Notes under the pieces: model-generated
What the model saw: the letters and a program-made list of their open reading frames with translations, nothing else
What the model was told of the DNA's origin: nothing
Databases searched by the model: none
Shown: positions 27,616 to 36,768 of the stretch, piece by piece
Layout: each line of letters opens with the position of its first letter
Position numbering within the stretch: the stretch's first letter is position 1
Source of the DNA: Paracoccus halophilus
GTDB lineage: Bacteria > Pseudomonadota > Alphaproteobacteria > Rhodobacterales > Rhodobacteraceae
Reading direction: 5' to 3'
DNA length: 64,000 nucleotides
Assembly (NCBI RefSeq): GCF_000763905.1
Contig: NZ_JRKN01000016.1
Span: forward strand, 1 to 64,000
Translations under genes and position numbers: made by a program

Positions 27616-27870
27616 GTTTCCTGCACCTTCTTTCTGCATTGCAGCAGTTTCCTGTCGGTTCAGGAAATGCCGCACGATCCTTCGGGCACAAGTTTCGCGC
27701 AGGCTCCGGCCGCCCCGGCGCGGTTCCTGCCCGGATTTCAGGCAGCAGCCGGGCGGATTGCGGCCGCATGAGGCAGTTCACCGATAGGTCATCCATGTTC
27801 TCAAGCCCCGCGCTTTGCTGTATGTTGCCGCGAAACAGGCCACAGGACTTGGCCGGGCAGGATAACAGGC

Positions 27871-30204
27871 ATGAAGAAACCGACCGGCAAAGGCCGAATT
27901 GTGGCGGATAAGCGCAACTTCGACCAAGCGCCTCAGAAAAAACAGAAACAGGGCCCCGGCCCTGCCCGCAAACGCACGCGCCCGGGCCGTCGCGGCAATG
28001 TCATCACGCGTGGAATCAGCGGCCTCGTCTTGCTCTTGTGGCGGGTGGTCTGGGGGTCGTTCTGGCGGCTGGGCCTGACCGTGGCGCTGATCGTCGGCCT
28101 GGCCAGCTTCTACTATTATACCACCTTGCCCGAGCCTTCGGCGCTGTTCGACGGCCGCGCGCGCGGCTCGGTCACCATGCTCGACAACGGGGGCCGCGTC
28201 TTCGCCTGGCGGGGCGAGACCTTTGGCATGGTCAGCGCCGACAAGATCGCGCCGGAGCTGAAAAACGCCGTGGTCGCGACCGAGGACAAGCGCTTTTACG
28301 GCCATTTCGGGGTTTCGCCGCGCGGCATCGCCAGCGCCATCAGGATCAACATGGCTGAAGGCCGCGGCCCGCTCGAGGGCAATGGCGGCTCGACCATCAC
28401 GCAGCAGGTCGCCAAGCTTCTGTGCCTGGGCGAGACCTTCGACCCGATCCGCTGGAAATCCGAGGCGGAATTCGAGGCGGAATGCCGCAAGTCCTCGATC
28501 TGGCGCAAGGTCAAGGAGGTTCCCTATGCCTTCGCGATGGAGGCGAAATATTCCAAGCAGGACATCCTCAACATCTATATGAACCGCTCGTATCTCGGCG
28601 CCGGCGCGCGCGGCTTCGAGGCGGCGGCGCAGCGCTATTTCGGCAAATCCGCGGCCGAGGTGAACGCGGCCGAGGCGGCGATGCTGGCCGGCCTGCTCAA
28701 GGCGCCCAGCTATTTCGCGCCGACCTCGAACCTGCAGCGCTCGCAGGACCGGGCCAGCGTCATTCTGGGCCTGATGCGCGAACAGGACTATCTGGACGAC
28801 GCGCAATTCGCCCAGGCCAAGGCCAATCCGGCGGTGCTGTCCAAGGCGGCGGCGGACCGCGCGGGCGGTTATTTCGCCGATTGGGTGATGGAATCGGGTC
28901 CCGGTTTCCTGACCTCGGAAACGACCGAGGACGTGACCATCACCACCACCTTCGATCAGCGCGTGCAGCGCGCCGCCGAACGCGCGCTCAAGCGGGTCTT
29001 CGACGAGAAGGTGGCGCCGGGCTCCAAGGCCGAGGCGGCGGTGATCGTCATGTCGCCCGACGGCGCGGTGCGCGCCATGCTTGGCGGGCGCGACACGCAG
29101 GTGATCGGCACCTTCAACCGCGCGACCCAGGCCAAGCGCCAGACCGGGTCCAGCTTCAAGCCCTTTGTCTATGCCGCCGCGCTGGATCAGGGTTACGGGC
29201 CGAACGATCTGATCCTGGATGCGCCGCTGACGATCAATGTCCGCGGCTCGGGGCCGTGGTCGCCGCAGAACTATACGCGCAAATATTCCGGTGAGATCAC
29301 GCTGACCCGCGCGCTGTCGCAATCCCTGAATACCGCGACGGTCCGGTTGCAGGAAATCGCCGGCCGCGATGCGGTGCGCCGCGTGGCGCGTGATTTCGGC
29401 GTCTCGGACGATCTGGCGAGCGGCCCCTCGCTGGGCCTGGGCGTCTCGGAATCGACGCTGTTGAACATGACCGGCGCCTATGCCGGCATCCGCAATGGCG
29501 GCACCGCCGTCAGCCCCTATGGTCTGGTCGAACTACGCATCAAGGGCGACGATCAGGCGCTGATCGGTCAGGCCGGCGGCATGGGGCAGCGCGTCATTTC
29601 GCAAAAGGCGGCGGGTGAACTGATCGGTATGATGCAGCGCGTGATCGAGGGCGGCACCGGCGGCCGCGCCAGGCTGGCGGGCCGGCCCGCCGCCGGCAAG
29701 ACCGGCACGACATCGAGCTATCGCGATGCCTGGTTCATCGGCTTCACCGGCCAGTATGTCACCGGCGTCTGGATGGGGTATGACGACAACACGCCGCTCA
29801 AGGGGGTGACCGGCGGCGGGCTGCCGGCCGAGATCTGGCAGGCCGTCATGACCGAGATCCATGACGGGCTGCCGGTCGAATCGCTGGGCAATTTCGTCTT
29901 TGACGCCGAGAGTGCGGTGCCGCAGGTGGTCAGCACCAGCACCGATGGCGCCCCCGATCCCCTGGCCGAGGCGCTGGCGCAGGCGCTTGGCCAGGCCGCG
30001 CCGCAACAGCAGGCCCCGGCCGCCCCGGCCGCCGGGCGGCGCCTGCCCGACCCCGGCACGCAGGGCAATGCCGGGCCGCCCACCTTCCCGGCCGAGACCG
30101 TGACCAGCGGCCCGGCCGGCGATCTGCCCCCCGCCGATGGCGGCGGCCTCGAGGACGCGCTGACCCAGGCCCTGCGCGGCATTCCGGGCGTCTTTCCGGA
30201 ATAA
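27871..30204 (+). CDS. Class A penicillin-binding protein (PBP1A family)
   Basis: 777 aa bifunctional peptidoglycan synthase. A basic cytoplasmic tail (1-60) and one anchor (LGLTVALIVGLASFYYYT, about 68-85) precede the GT51 transglycosylase domain with catalytic glutamate in ATEDKRFYGHFGV (138) and GGSTITQQVAK. The transpeptidase domain has SxxK in TGSSFKPF, SxN in LSQSLNTA, and KTGTT. A proline/alanine-rich tail of about 100 residues ends the protein. It acts in the periplasm on lipid II and stem peptides. Single gene with its own bidirectional terminator. Confidence 0.93.
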   Translation: MKKPTGKGRIVADKRNFDQAPQKKQKQGPGPARKRTRPGRRGNVITRGISGLVLLLWRVVWGSFWRLGLTVALIVGLASFYYYTTLPEPSALFDGRARGSVTMLDNGGRVFAWRGETFGMVSADKIAPELKNAVVATEDKRFYGHFGVSPRGIASAIRINMAEGRGPLEGNGGSTITQQVAKLLCLGETFDPIRWKSEAEFEAECRKSSIWRKVKEVPYAFAMEAKYSKQDILNIYMNRSYLGAGARGFEAAAQRYFGKSAAEVNAAEAAMLAGLLKAPSYFAPTSNLQRSQDRASVILGLMREQDYLDDAQFAQAKANPAVLSKAAADRAGGYFADWVMESGPGFLTSETTEDVTITTTFDQRVQRAAERALKRVFDEKVAPGSKAEAAVIVMSPDGAVRAMLGGRDTQVIGTFNRATQAKRQTGSSFKPFVYAAALDQGYGPNDLILDAPLTINVRGSGPWSPQNYTRKYSGEITLTRALSQSLNTATVRLQEIAGRDAVRRVARDFGVSDDLASGPSLGLGVSESTLLNMTGAYAGIRNGGTAVSPYGLVELRIKGDDQALIGQAGGMGQRVISQKAAGELIGMMQRVIEGGTGGRARLAGRPAAGKTGTTSSYRDAWFIGFTGQYVTGVWMGYDDNTPLKGVTGGGLPAEIWQAVMTEIHDGLPVESLGNFVFDAESAVPQVVSTSTDGAPDPLAEALAQALGQAAPQQQAPAAPAAGRRLPDPGTQGNAGPPTFPAETVTSGPAGDLPPADGGGLEDALTQALRGIPGVFPE

Positions 30205-30224
30205 CGCCCCCGCACGGGCAAACG

Positions 30225-30255
30225 AAAAGGCCGGCCCCGAAAGGGCCGGCCTTTT
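30225..30255. terminator. Bidirectional terminator between PBP and mlaC genes
   Basis: A perfect 13-bp stem AAAAGGCCGGCCC/GGGCCGGCCTTTT with a 5-base loop, ending in TTTT on both strands. It serves both convergent genes. Confidence 0.85.
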
Positions 30256-30273
30256 CCATCCGCGCCTGCCTGC

Positions 30274-30870
30274 CTATCCCGCCTTTTGCAGATCGGCGGT
30301 CAGCCCGGCCAGATCCCCGCCACGCCGCGCCAGCATGGCGCCGATCTCGGCCCGCTCCGAGGCAAGCATGTTCACCCCCTCGATGATGATATTGAAATAG
30401 CGGCTCTGCCCGGACTTGTCCGAGACATGCCATTCCACCTCCATCGGGCTGCGGCCATTGAGATAGGCGACCGAGGTCACGGCATAGAAGGATTTGACCT
30501 GCCTCGCGCCGGTCACCTCGATCTTCGAGCCGATGAACTCGCGAAAGCGCTTGCCGTATTTGCGCCCGATATAGCCCTGAAACGCCTGCCTGTACGCGGC
30601 AAACTCGGCCGCGCCGGCCTGACGCGCGGCAGGCCCGAGCGCCGAGCGCGCGATGATATCGACATCGGCATAGCGCGCGAAAATCGTCTCGAAGGCCTTG
30701 TACATCTGCGCCGGCGACTGGCCGGAATTGATCACCGCATAAACCTCGTCCAAGGATTTCTGGACAAGCGCGCGCGCCTGATCGGTGCTCAGCGCCCGCG
30801 CCGGCAGGGCGGCAAGCGCCAGTCCGCCAGCCATCAGGCCCAGAAAACCGCGGCGGGTCTCATTCGGCAT
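30274..30870 (-). CDS. mlaC: MlaC-family periplasmic phospholipid-binding protein
   Basis: 198 aa. The N-terminus MPNETRRGFLGLMAGG looks like a Tat signal (RRxFLG), so it may be exported folded. The rest has the MlaC/Ttg2D pattern: a helical N-half, then YIGRKYGKRFREFIGSKIEV, VTSVAYLNGRSPMEVEWHV and YFNIIIEGVNMLASERAEI near the end. It shuttles phospholipid between outer-membrane MlaA and the inner-membrane MlaFED complex. Its start overlaps the mlaA end by 11 bases. The MlaFEDB genes are not in the window. Confidence 0.88.
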   Translation of the reverse strand: MPNETRRGFLGLMAGGLALAALPARALSTDQARALVQKSLDEVYAVINSGQSPAQMYKAFETIFARYADVDIIARSALGPAARQAGAAEFAAYRQAFQGYIGRKYGKRFREFIGSKIEVTGARQVKSFYAVTSVAYLNGRSPMEVEWHVSDKSGQSRYFNIIIEGVNMLASERAEIGAMLARRGGDLAGLTADLQKAG

Positions 30871-31591
30871 AAGGATCAATATAATCTCCCTCCTCGCCCA
30901 GTTCGTAACGGCGATGCTGCAGCCAGATCAGCCGTGTCTGACTGTAACTATCGGCACTTTCATACAGGATGGAATCCACGGAATCGCCGAAACGCGCCCG
31001 ATCACCGGCTTTTGACACGACGCGCGCGCCAAATCCGATCAGCCGCTCGTCGCGGTTCAGCCGGCTGTTCAGCGGGTCGATCACCAGATCGACCACCCGC
31101 CCGGTCGCGTCGCGCAGGGTCGAGGGGCCGATCAGCGGCAGTTCCAGATAGGGCCCCTCGCCGACCCCCCAGCTGGCCAGGGTCTCGCCGAAATCTGTAT
31201 CCTCCTCGGGCAGGGCGAAATCCTTGCCGGCGGGGTCGAGAAAACCCGCCAAACCCAGGCTGGAATTCAGCAGAAAGCGAAAGGTCATGCGCGTGGCGGG
31301 CAAGGGTCTGCCCTGCAGCAGATGGTTCACCGCCTTGCCGGGCAGCGACAGGTTCGAGCCGAAATTCCCGATCGCCTCGACGGCCTTGCCGCCTGCGCCG
31401 CCCTCTGCCGCCCCTCCGGCGCCCTCGCTCAGCGGCTTGACCAGATTCTTGTCCAGACCGCGATTGAAGGCGTGAACCTTGCGGTTCATCGGCTCGAACG
31501 GGTCGTTGATTCCATCGCCCGGCCGGTCCGCGGCACAGGCGGACAGCGTGGCGGTCAGGCCAAGCGCGGCCAGAAAGTTCCTCGCAGGCAA
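30860..31591 (-). CDS. mlaA: MlaA (VacJ) outer-membrane lipoprotein
   Basis: 243 aa with lipobox LSAC (Cys19). The MlaA signature is clear: NDPFEPMNRKVHAFNRGLDKNLVKPL, then LLNSSLGLAGFLDPAGK, DTDFGETLASWGVGEGPYLELPLIGPSTLRD and a final YDPLNSR-like DLVIDPLNSRL. It removes mislocalised phospholipid from the outer leaflet of the outer membrane and hands it to MlaC. First gene of mlaA-mlaC, divergent from the type I secretion genes. Confidence 0.93.
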   Translation of the reverse strand: MPARNFLAALGLTATLSACAADRPGDGINDPFEPMNRKVHAFNRGLDKNLVKPLSEGAGGAAEGGAGGKAVEAIGNFGSNLSLPGKAVNHLLQGRPLPATRMTFRFLLNSSLGLAGFLDPAGKDFALPEEDTDFGETLASWGVGEGPYLELPLIGPSTLRDATGRVVDLVIDPLNSRLNRDERLIGFGARVVSKAGDRARFGDSVDSILYESADSYSQTRLIWLQHRRYELGEEGDYIDPYAE

Positions 31592-31747
31592 GCTTGTGAT
31601 AACCTTTTCCCGTTATGACGATCCGTGAGCACACGATTCGTGTTCCCGGCTCAAAGTGGCAATCGGGCTGTTTCACAGCCCCGGTTTGGGATATGCGCTG
31701 CGGGGATGCCGGGCAAGCCCCGGCGAACGGATCAGGAAGGAGCCGGC

Positions 31748-33490
31748 ATGGCCTTGCCGCCGACGCGACATGACGGTGAGCGTGAATTGCGCGAGGCGCG
31801 TGGAATCGCGTGGAAGCTCTATGCCGTGGTGGGGCTGTTTTCCTTTGCGGTGAATGTGCTGATGCTGACCGGCCCGCTGTTCATGATGCAGGTCTATGAC
31901 CGCGTGCTTGGCAGTCGCTCGGTCGAAACGCTGACCGCCCTGTTCCTGCTGGTGGTGTTTCTTTTCGCGATGATGGGCGTGCTGGATCTGGCGCGAAACC
32001 GTGTCATGTCGCGCATTGCCGCCCGCTTTCAGGAGCGGATGGAGGGGCGGGTGTTCACCGCCGCCTTGCAGGACGGAAACGCGTCCGGCTCGGACATCGC
32101 GGTGCGCGGCGGCATGCGCGATCTCGAGGCGGTGCAGCGCCTGATCGGCTCGCCCGTGCTGATGGCGCTGTTCGATCTGCCATGGGCGCCGTTTTTTCTG
32201 GCGGCCGTCTATATTTTCCACCCCATCCTGGGCGCGGTGGCGACCGCCGGATTGGCGGTGCTGGTGATCTCGACCCTGCTCAACCAATGGCTCAGCCGCG
32301 ATTCGCTGCAGCAGGCGGCGATCGCGGGGCAATCTGCCGAACGCATGTCCGACCTCTATCGCGACGAGGGCGAGCTGATCGGCTCGCTCGGCATGCGCGC
32401 CGCCGCCTTCCACCGCTGGCAGATCGCCCGCGACCGCGCGACCGAGGCGACCATCCAGGGCGCCGACCGCGCCACCGGATTTACCGTGTTTTCCCGCACT
32501 TTTCGGCTGTTTCTGCAAAGCGCCCTACTGGCCGCCGGCGCCTGGCTGGTGCTGCGCCAGGAGGTGACGCCCGGGGCGATGATCGCCTCATCGATCCTGA
32601 TGGGGCGCGCGCTCGCGCCGGTCGAACAGGTCGTCGGCGGCTGGTCCATCGTTCAGCGCGCGCAGGACGGCTGGAAACGACTTGCCGCCCTGCTGACCCG
32701 GCGGCCCGCGCTGGCCCCGCGCACGCCCCTGCCACGCCCGGCGGCGCGGCTCGAGATACGCAATCTCACCGTGATCCCGCCCGGCCAGAATGCGCCCACG
32801 CTGCGCGGCATCAGTTTCGATCTGGGTCCGGGGCAGGCTCTGGGCGTGATCGGCCCTTCGGGCGCCGGCAAGACGACGCTGGCCCGCGCCCTGATCAGCG
32901 CATGGCCCATCTCGGGCGGTTCCATCCGGCTGGATGGTGCGACGCTGGATCAATACGACCCGGACGTGCTGGGCGGCCTGATCGGCTATCTGCCGCAGCA
33001 GGTCACGCTGTTCGACGGCACCATTGCCGAGAACATCGCCCGGCTCTCGATCAGCCCCGACCCGCAGCGCATCGTCGCCGCCGCCACCGCCGCGGCGGCG
33101 CATCGGATGATTCTCGACCTGCCGCAGGGCTATGACACCCAGGTCACGCAGGGCGGCGGACGGCTTTCCGGCGGCCAGATCCAGCGCATCGGCCTCGCGC
33201 GCGCGCTCTATGCCGATCCGGCGATCTTCGTTCTCGACGAGCCCAATTCCAATCTCGACAATGAAGGTTCGACCGCGCTCAATTCCGCGATCCGGAACAT
33301 CAAGGCACGCGGCGGCGCGGTGATCATCATGGCGCACCGGCCGGCCGCCATTTCGGAATGTGAACTGCTGCTGGTGATGGATCAGGGCACGCGCCGCGCC
33401 TTCGGCCCCCGCGACGAGGTCCTGAAATCCCTGGTCAAGAATGCCGAGCAGATCACCCGCGCCCAGGGCCAGGGTGGAGGTGTGACATGA
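31748..33490 (+). CDS. Type I secretion system permease/ATPase (PrtD-like)
   Basis: 580 aa from the ATG at 31748. The N-terminal half is an ABC exporter membrane domain with a conserved first helix region (VVGLFSFAVNVLMLTGPLFMMQVYDRVLGSRS, typical of PrtD/RaxB type I exporters) and several further membrane helices. The C-terminal ATPase has Walker A GPSGAGKTT (about 368-376), signature LSGGQIQRIGLARA, Walker B IFVLDEPNSNLD and the H-loop MAHRP. It forms the inner-membrane pump of a type I secretion system with the HlyD-type protein that follows by a 4-base overlap. No C39 peptidase domain, so RTX-type C-terminal signal substrates are likely. Confidence 0.92.
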   Translation: MALPPTRHDGERELREARGIAWKLYAVVGLFSFAVNVLMLTGPLFMMQVYDRVLGSRSVETLTALFLLVVFLFAMMGVLDLARNRVMSRIAARFQERMEGRVFTAALQDGNASGSDIAVRGGMRDLEAVQRLIGSPVLMALFDLPWAPFFLAAVYIFHPILGAVATAGLAVLVISTLLNQWLSRDSLQQAAIAGQSAERMSDLYRDEGELIGSLGMRAAAFHRWQIARDRATEATIQGADRATGFTVFSRTFRLFLQSALLAAGAWLVLRQEVTPGAMIASSILMGRALAPVEQVVGGWSIVQRAQDGWKRLAALLTRRPALAPRTPLPRPAARLEIRNLTVIPPGQNAPTLRGISFDLGPGQALGVIGPSGAGKTTLARALISAWPISGGSIRLDGATLDQYDPDVLGGLIGYLPQQVTLFDGTIAENIARLSISPDPQRIVAAATAAAAHRMILDLPQGYDTQVTQGGGRLSGGQIQRIGLARALYADPAIFVLDEPNSNLDNEGSTALNSAIRNIKARGGAVIIMAHRPAAISECELLLVMDQGTRRAFGPRDEVLKSLVKNAEQITRAQGQGGGVT

Positions 33491-34920
33491 CCGATCCCGA
33501 TCGACTGGGCCGCGCGCCCATCGCGAAACTGTCCAACGACACCAAACCGTCCGCCGGCGAAACCACACCGCGCTTTCGTGCGCAGCGCAGCGCCAGTCCG
33601 GCGCCGCAGACCCCGCCCGCGCGGCAGCGCCCGGACTGGTCGGCACGCGGCGCGATCCTGCTTGGAATCTTTGCGCTTTTCCTCTTGGTCGGCGGCTTCG
33701 GCTTCTGGTCGTGGACGGCCCGGATCGCCGGCGCCGTCGTCGCCAGCGGCCAGGTCGAGGTCGAACAGCGCCGTCAGGTCGTCCAGCATCCGGATGGCGG
33801 CGTGGTCTCGGAAATCCTCGTCCATGACAGCGAATCGGTGGTGGCCGGGCAGCCGCTGATCCGCCTGGACGGCGCGCTTCTGAACACGGAATTCACCATC
33901 GTCGAGGGGCAGTATTTCGAAATTCTGGCCCGGCGCGGCCGGCTCGAGGCCGAGCGCGCCGAAAGCACCCAGATCACCTTCCCCGAAGAACTGATCACCG
34001 TCGCCGCCACCGATCCCCAATACGAAACCTTGATGCAGGGCCAGCGCAGCCTTTTCGCCGCAAGGCTCGATACGCTGGAGCAATCGCTGGGCCAGCTTGC
34101 CAAACAGTCGGACCAGATCGAATCGCAGATCAGCGGCATCGATGCCCAGAACCAGGCCCTGCAACGGCAGCGCGAACTGATCTCGCAGGAACTGCGCGAT
34201 CAACGCTCGCTTCTGGAAAAAGGGCTTGCCCAGGCGCCTCGGGTGCTGGCCCTGGAACGCGAGGCCGCGCGGCTTGACGGCCAGCTTGGCGAAATGACGG
34301 CGACCCGCGCCCGCGCGGTCACGCAGCTGGCCGAAATCGACCTTCTGCGGTTGGAAAAGATCGCCACCCGCCGCGAGGCGGCTGAAACGGAACTCCGCGA
34401 TCTCGGCTACCGAGAACTGGAGCTGGCCGAACGCCGGCGCTCGCTGAGCGAACAGATCTCCCGGCTTGAAATCCGCGCGCCGGTATCGGGCGTGGTGCAG
34501 GAGTTGCAGGTCACGACGCCCCGCTCGGTCATCCGTGCCGCCGATCCGATCCTCTACATCATCCCGCAGGACCGCCCGCTGGTCGTAGCCGCCCGCGTCG
34601 CCACCATCAATATCGACGAAATCCATCCGGGCCAGGAGGTGGTGTTGCGATTCTCCTCCTTCTCCTCGCGCACCACGCCCGAGATCGACGGCGTTCTCAG
34701 CCGCGTCTCGGCCGATACGCTGATCGACGAGGCGACCCAGATCCCCTATTACCGCGCCGAGGTCACCATCCCGGCAAGCGAACTCAAGAAGCTTCAGGGC
34801 CTGGACCTGATCCCCGGCATGCCGGTCGAGGTTTATATCCAGACCGGCGAACGCAGCCCGATTGCCTATCTGGTGAAACCGCTCAGCGACTATTTCACCC
34901 GTGCCTTTCGCGAAAACTGA
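33487..34920 (+). CDS. HlyD-family type I secretion periplasmic adaptor
   Basis: 477 aa. One N-terminal membrane anchor (GAILLGIFALFLLVGGFGFWSW, about 55-76) precedes a lipoyl half-motif (ASGQVEVEQRRQVVQHPDGG), a long coiled coil (about 150-330) and the returning lipoyl half (IRAPVSGVVQELQVTT). The C-terminal region with VYIQTGERSPIAYLVKPLSDYFTRAFRE is typical of PrtE/HlyD. It bridges the ABC pump to an outer-membrane TolC-like channel. Overlaps the ATPase gene by 4 bases. No TolC homologue or RTX substrate gene is adjacent. Confidence 0.92.
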   Translation: MTDPDRLGRAPIAKLSNDTKPSAGETTPRFRAQRSASPAPQTPPARQRPDWSARGAILLGIFALFLLVGGFGFWSWTARIAGAVVASGQVEVEQRRQVVQHPDGGVVSEILVHDSESVVAGQPLIRLDGALLNTEFTIVEGQYFEILARRGRLEAERAESTQITFPEELITVAATDPQYETLMQGQRSLFAARLDTLEQSLGQLAKQSDQIESQISGIDAQNQALQRQRELISQELRDQRSLLEKGLAQAPRVLALEREAARLDGQLGEMTATRARAVTQLAEIDLLRLEKIATRREAAETELRDLGYRELELAERRRSLSEQISRLEIRAPVSGVVQELQVTTPRSVIRAADPILYIIPQDRPLVVAARVATINIDEIHPGQEVVLRFSSFSSRTTPEIDGVLSRVSADTLIDEATQIPYYRAEVTIPASELKKLQGLDLIPGMPVEVYIQTGERSPIAYLVKPLSDYFTRAFREN

Positions 34921-35043
34921 CGAGGGGCGCGGCCCCTGTGACGCAGCCTCGTCTTTATCTGAGGCACCCCGGGGAATACCCGCAAGGCCGGGCTTCGTAT
35001 CTTGTCCGGTCTGATATCGCCTCAAGTGGTTTGATACCGGAAA

Positions 35044-36768
35044 TTACCCTACCGTTGACGGAATTATGCTCGCCGCGCCGGGTCGGGGGCCAACCTTTTC
35101 GGCGCCATGACAGGTATCCAACTTCATGCGGTGACGCCCGATCAATAGTTCGGCTGTCGCCGCAAGTTCCTGATCGCGATGCTTTTGAGTCCAGTTCAGA
35201 ACATCGGCTGTGATATCAGCGATGCGGGACAGATCGCGCAAGGACAGGCGGCCGGTCACGGCAATCGCACTGCGCCGCATCACGATGTCAGCCAGACCGA
35301 CAACGCGTTCATGCCCGGCAATCCAGGCGAATTCTTCAAGACTATAATCCGGGGCATGCGTCAGCATTCGGGGGGATGCACCTTCGGTCCCGGCGATTGC
35401 TTCGGCCTTGGTTCCGTAACGGTTCAGCAGGGAAAGAACCCGATCCGCACGTGCCCCGCTGGCGTTCACGATCCTCGACACCCAGGCATCCAGGGCGGCC
35501 CCGGCAGCCGGAAGGTCGCGCCCCCCCCCGATGGGCAATTCGCGGGTAGAAACCTGGCGTGGGCGCTCGAGGCGCTTCAGGATCGTATCGGCCACTTCTT
35601 CGGCGAATCCACGGAAAGTGGTCCATTTACCTCCGACCAGCGAGATGATCGGCCATTTCCGGTCACCCTCGGCTTCGGCCACGGGGGCCGAATGATCGCG
35701 GCTGATCAGACCCGGCGCCGTGCCGCCACTTGCCGGCAAAGGGCGGATGCCGGAATAGGCATAGACGATCTGATCACGTGAAAAAGCCAGCCCCGGCAGC
35801 AGGCTGCGAAGCGCATCGATGAAATAATCTATCTCATCATCCTCGCAGGCAACGGTATCGGGATCGTCGGCACGAATATCGGTCGAGCCGACCAGCGCCC
35901 GGCCCAGATAATCAAAGACCAAACAGATCCGACCGTCATCAGCCTCGAAATAGATCATGCGCCCGTCGAGCGCCGCCAGCAACGCCGGATGGTCCAGCAG
36001 GATATGCGATCCCTTGGTGCCGCCGATCATCCTTGAGGGCGCGCCAAGCACCGCATTCACCCGGTCGATCCACGGTCCTGCCGCATTGACGACAAGGCGC
36101 GGGCAAAGCTGCCTTGGGCCATCGGGCGAAGAAAGCCTGATTTCATGACCGTCAGTGCCCAAGATATCGGTATAGTTCAGCGCCTCGGACGCGGGCTGCG
36201 CCCGCATTCCATCGGCCAGCAATTCCCAGACCAGACGCTCCGGCTGGGTGACAGTGGCATCATAATAATGGCCCGCAGCGACGACAGCCGGCGTCAGCGG
36301 CGGGATTTCGCGCAGAGCCCGTCTCCGCGACCATAATTGGTGACGGGGCATGACGCGGGCGCGCCGACCATAGAAATCATACATGGTCAGCCCGATCTTC
36401 ATCAGCACCGCGCCCCGGCTGCGCGGCGCGGTGGTCGATCCCAGCAGCGTCCGCAAAGCCGGTCCGATCCCCTTTAGCCAGGAAAAGATCGGGATGACGG
36501 TGGGCAGCGGACGCACCAGATGCGGCGCGTTCTTCAGCAGCAGATTCCGCTCAAGCGTGGATTGCGCGACCAGCCCCAACTCACCTGTTTCCAGATATTT
36601 GATCCCGCCATGGATCAGCCGGGAGGGCGCCGCCGAGGTCCCGCCACCGAAATCGCCCTTGTCGGTGATCACGCAACGCAGCCCCTGTTCGCACAGGTCG
36701 CGAAACAACCCCGCACCATTGATCCCCGCGCCGATGATCAGCACGTCGATATCCTGTGTCCCGCTCAT
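35044..36768 (-). CDS. GlpD-like FAD-dependent polyol-phosphate dehydrogenase (second copy in locus)
   Basis: 574 aa from the ATG at 36768, which overlaps the upstream kinase stop by 4 bases (ATGA). FAD-binding GAGINGAG lies near residues 11-18, followed by GDFGGGTSAAPSRLIHGGIKYLE, as in glycerol-3-phosphate dehydrogenase GlpD. Later come VNAAGPWIDRVN, GTKGSHILLDHP and GGKWTTFRGFAEEVADT, all GlpD landmarks, plus the C-terminal helical DAO_C domain. It should oxidise a polyol phosphate and pass electrons to quinone at the inner membrane. The coupled kinase and polyol transporter argue for a substrate other than plain glycerol 3-phosphate, but that cannot be excluded. Confidence 0.85.
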   Translation of the reverse strand: MSGTQDIDVLIIGAGINGAGLFRDLCEQGLRCVITDKGDFGGGTSAAPSRLIHGGIKYLETGELGLVAQSTLERNLLLKNAPHLVRPLPTVIPIFSWLKGIGPALRTLLGSTTAPRSRGAVLMKIGLTMYDFYGRRARVMPRHQLWSRRRALREIPPLTPAVVAAGHYYDATVTQPERLVWELLADGMRAQPASEALNYTDILGTDGHEIRLSSPDGPRQLCPRLVVNAAGPWIDRVNAVLGAPSRMIGGTKGSHILLDHPALLAALDGRMIYFEADDGRICLVFDYLGRALVGSTDIRADDPDTVACEDDEIDYFIDALRSLLPGLAFSRDQIVYAYSGIRPLPASGGTAPGLISRDHSAPVAEAEGDRKWPIISLVGGKWTTFRGFAEEVADTILKRLERPRQVSTRELPIGGGRDLPAAGAALDAWVSRIVNASGARADRVLSLLNRYGTKAEAIAGTEGASPRMLTHAPDYSLEEFAWIAGHERVVGLADIVMRRSAIAVTGRLSLRDLSRIADITADVLNWTQKHRDQELAATAELLIGRHRMKLDTCHGAEKVGPRPGAASIIPSTVG

